Assembly: GCF_025950235.1 (NCBI RefSeq) | Contig: NZ_JAPDDT010000030.1 | Span: forward strand, 1-39,832 | Direction: 5' to 3' | Length of the DNA stretch: 39,832 nt | Source: Luteolibacter arcticus | Lineage (GTDB): Bacteria; Verrucomicrobiota; Verrucomicrobiia; Verrucomicrobiales; Akkermansiaceae | Part shown: positions 39,749 through 39,832 of the stretch, one piece after another | How positions within the stretch are numbered: the stretch's first letter is position 1 | Layout of the letters: the number at the start of each line of letters is the position of its first letter | The notes under the pieces: generated by a model | Databases searched by the model: none | Seen by the model: only the letters and a program-made list of their open reading frames with translations | Told to the model about the DNA's origin: nothing | Position numbers and translations under genes: made by a program

Positions 39749-39832
39749 TTAAGCATCTGTTAGATCGAGGGTGATCTTCTTCACCAGCGGGATCGAGGTC
39801 GGGTGGCGGATCTTCTTCCAGTTCTTCGTCGG
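39749..39832 (-). CDS. C-terminal fragment of a gene cut by the window end
   Basis: On the minus strand an open frame of 27 codons runs from the window edge to TAA at 39749-39751. The residues are PTKNWKKIRHPTSIPLVKKI, then TLDLTDA. Codon use fits the neighbouring genes (except CTA-ACA), and the sequence looks like a natural C-terminus. The rest of the gene lies beyond 39832, so the family cannot be named. Confidence 0.5.
   Translation of the reverse strand, partial: PTKNWKKIRHPTSIPLVKKITLDLTDA

Noticed and set aside
1..39832. tRNA, rRNA, prophage, IS or transposase genes
   Set aside because: Looked for and not seen by eye; a tRNAscan or ISfinder run would be needed to exclude short or decayed cases.

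Overview
The window looks like chromosomal DNA of a GC-rich (by eye a little over 60% GC), Gram-negative bacterium of the Verrucomicrobiota, most like the Verrucomicrobiaceae/Luteolibacter type. This is inference. It rests on an autotransporter-associated beta-strand-repeat protein, an ECF sigma factor paired with a membrane serine/threonine kinase, many small secreted or membrane proteins with little family support, dispersed palindromic intergenic repeats, and starts that mostly lack a Shine-Dalgarno sequence. I see no prophage, insertion sequence, CRISPR array, rRNA or tRNA.

Layout. 0.15-3.9 kb: a short secreted haemagglutinin-type (TPS-like) protein, diverging from an atypical sigma factor, a one-TM protein and a DUF2167 membrane protein. 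3.9-8.7 kb: an exported protein-isoaspartate methyltransferase, N-carbamoylputrescine amidase, a small-protein/nucleotidyltransferase pair, a VOC protein, a GNAT acetyltransferase, and an AT-richer zinc-ribbon membrane protein made of five exact-length 49-residue repeats. 8.7-16 kb, minus strand: methyltransferase, membrane protein, SIMPL protein, STPK with its ECF sigma factor, recR, a small membrane protein and a Bcp peroxiredoxin. 16-25 kb: housekeeping genes (rpsU, cstA, coaD, thiD, apaG, tyrS) mixed with a lipoprotein, small membrane proteins, a solitary four-helix-bundle sensor and a polysaccharide deacetylase.

25.5-30.7 kb is the most notable region: five tightly packed plus-strand genes, four of them overlapping, for a cytochrome P450, an unknown membrane-associated protein, a ketosynthase III-type enzyme, a flavin monooxygenase and a glutaredoxin-like protein. 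I infer a small oxidative fatty-acyl or natural-product pathway. It is followed by a terminator and an array of six G6 tracts. 31-32.1 kb holds two tandem paralogous four-TM proteins. 32.3-37.7 kb holds a large beta-strand-repeat surface protein downstream of a translationally coupled two-component system whose sensor appears to contain several OB-like modules. The right end has a secreted protein, an ECF sigma/anti-sigma-like pair and the C-terminus of a gene that continues beyond the window.

Themes: extracytoplasmic signalling is dense (three sigma factors, each beside a membrane partner, plus a two-component system and a solitary sensor), and it sits next to genes for surface or secreted proteins. 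Intergenic regions carry a modular hairpin repeat seen in three copies. Function calls come from reading motifs by eye. No database or alignment search was possible.
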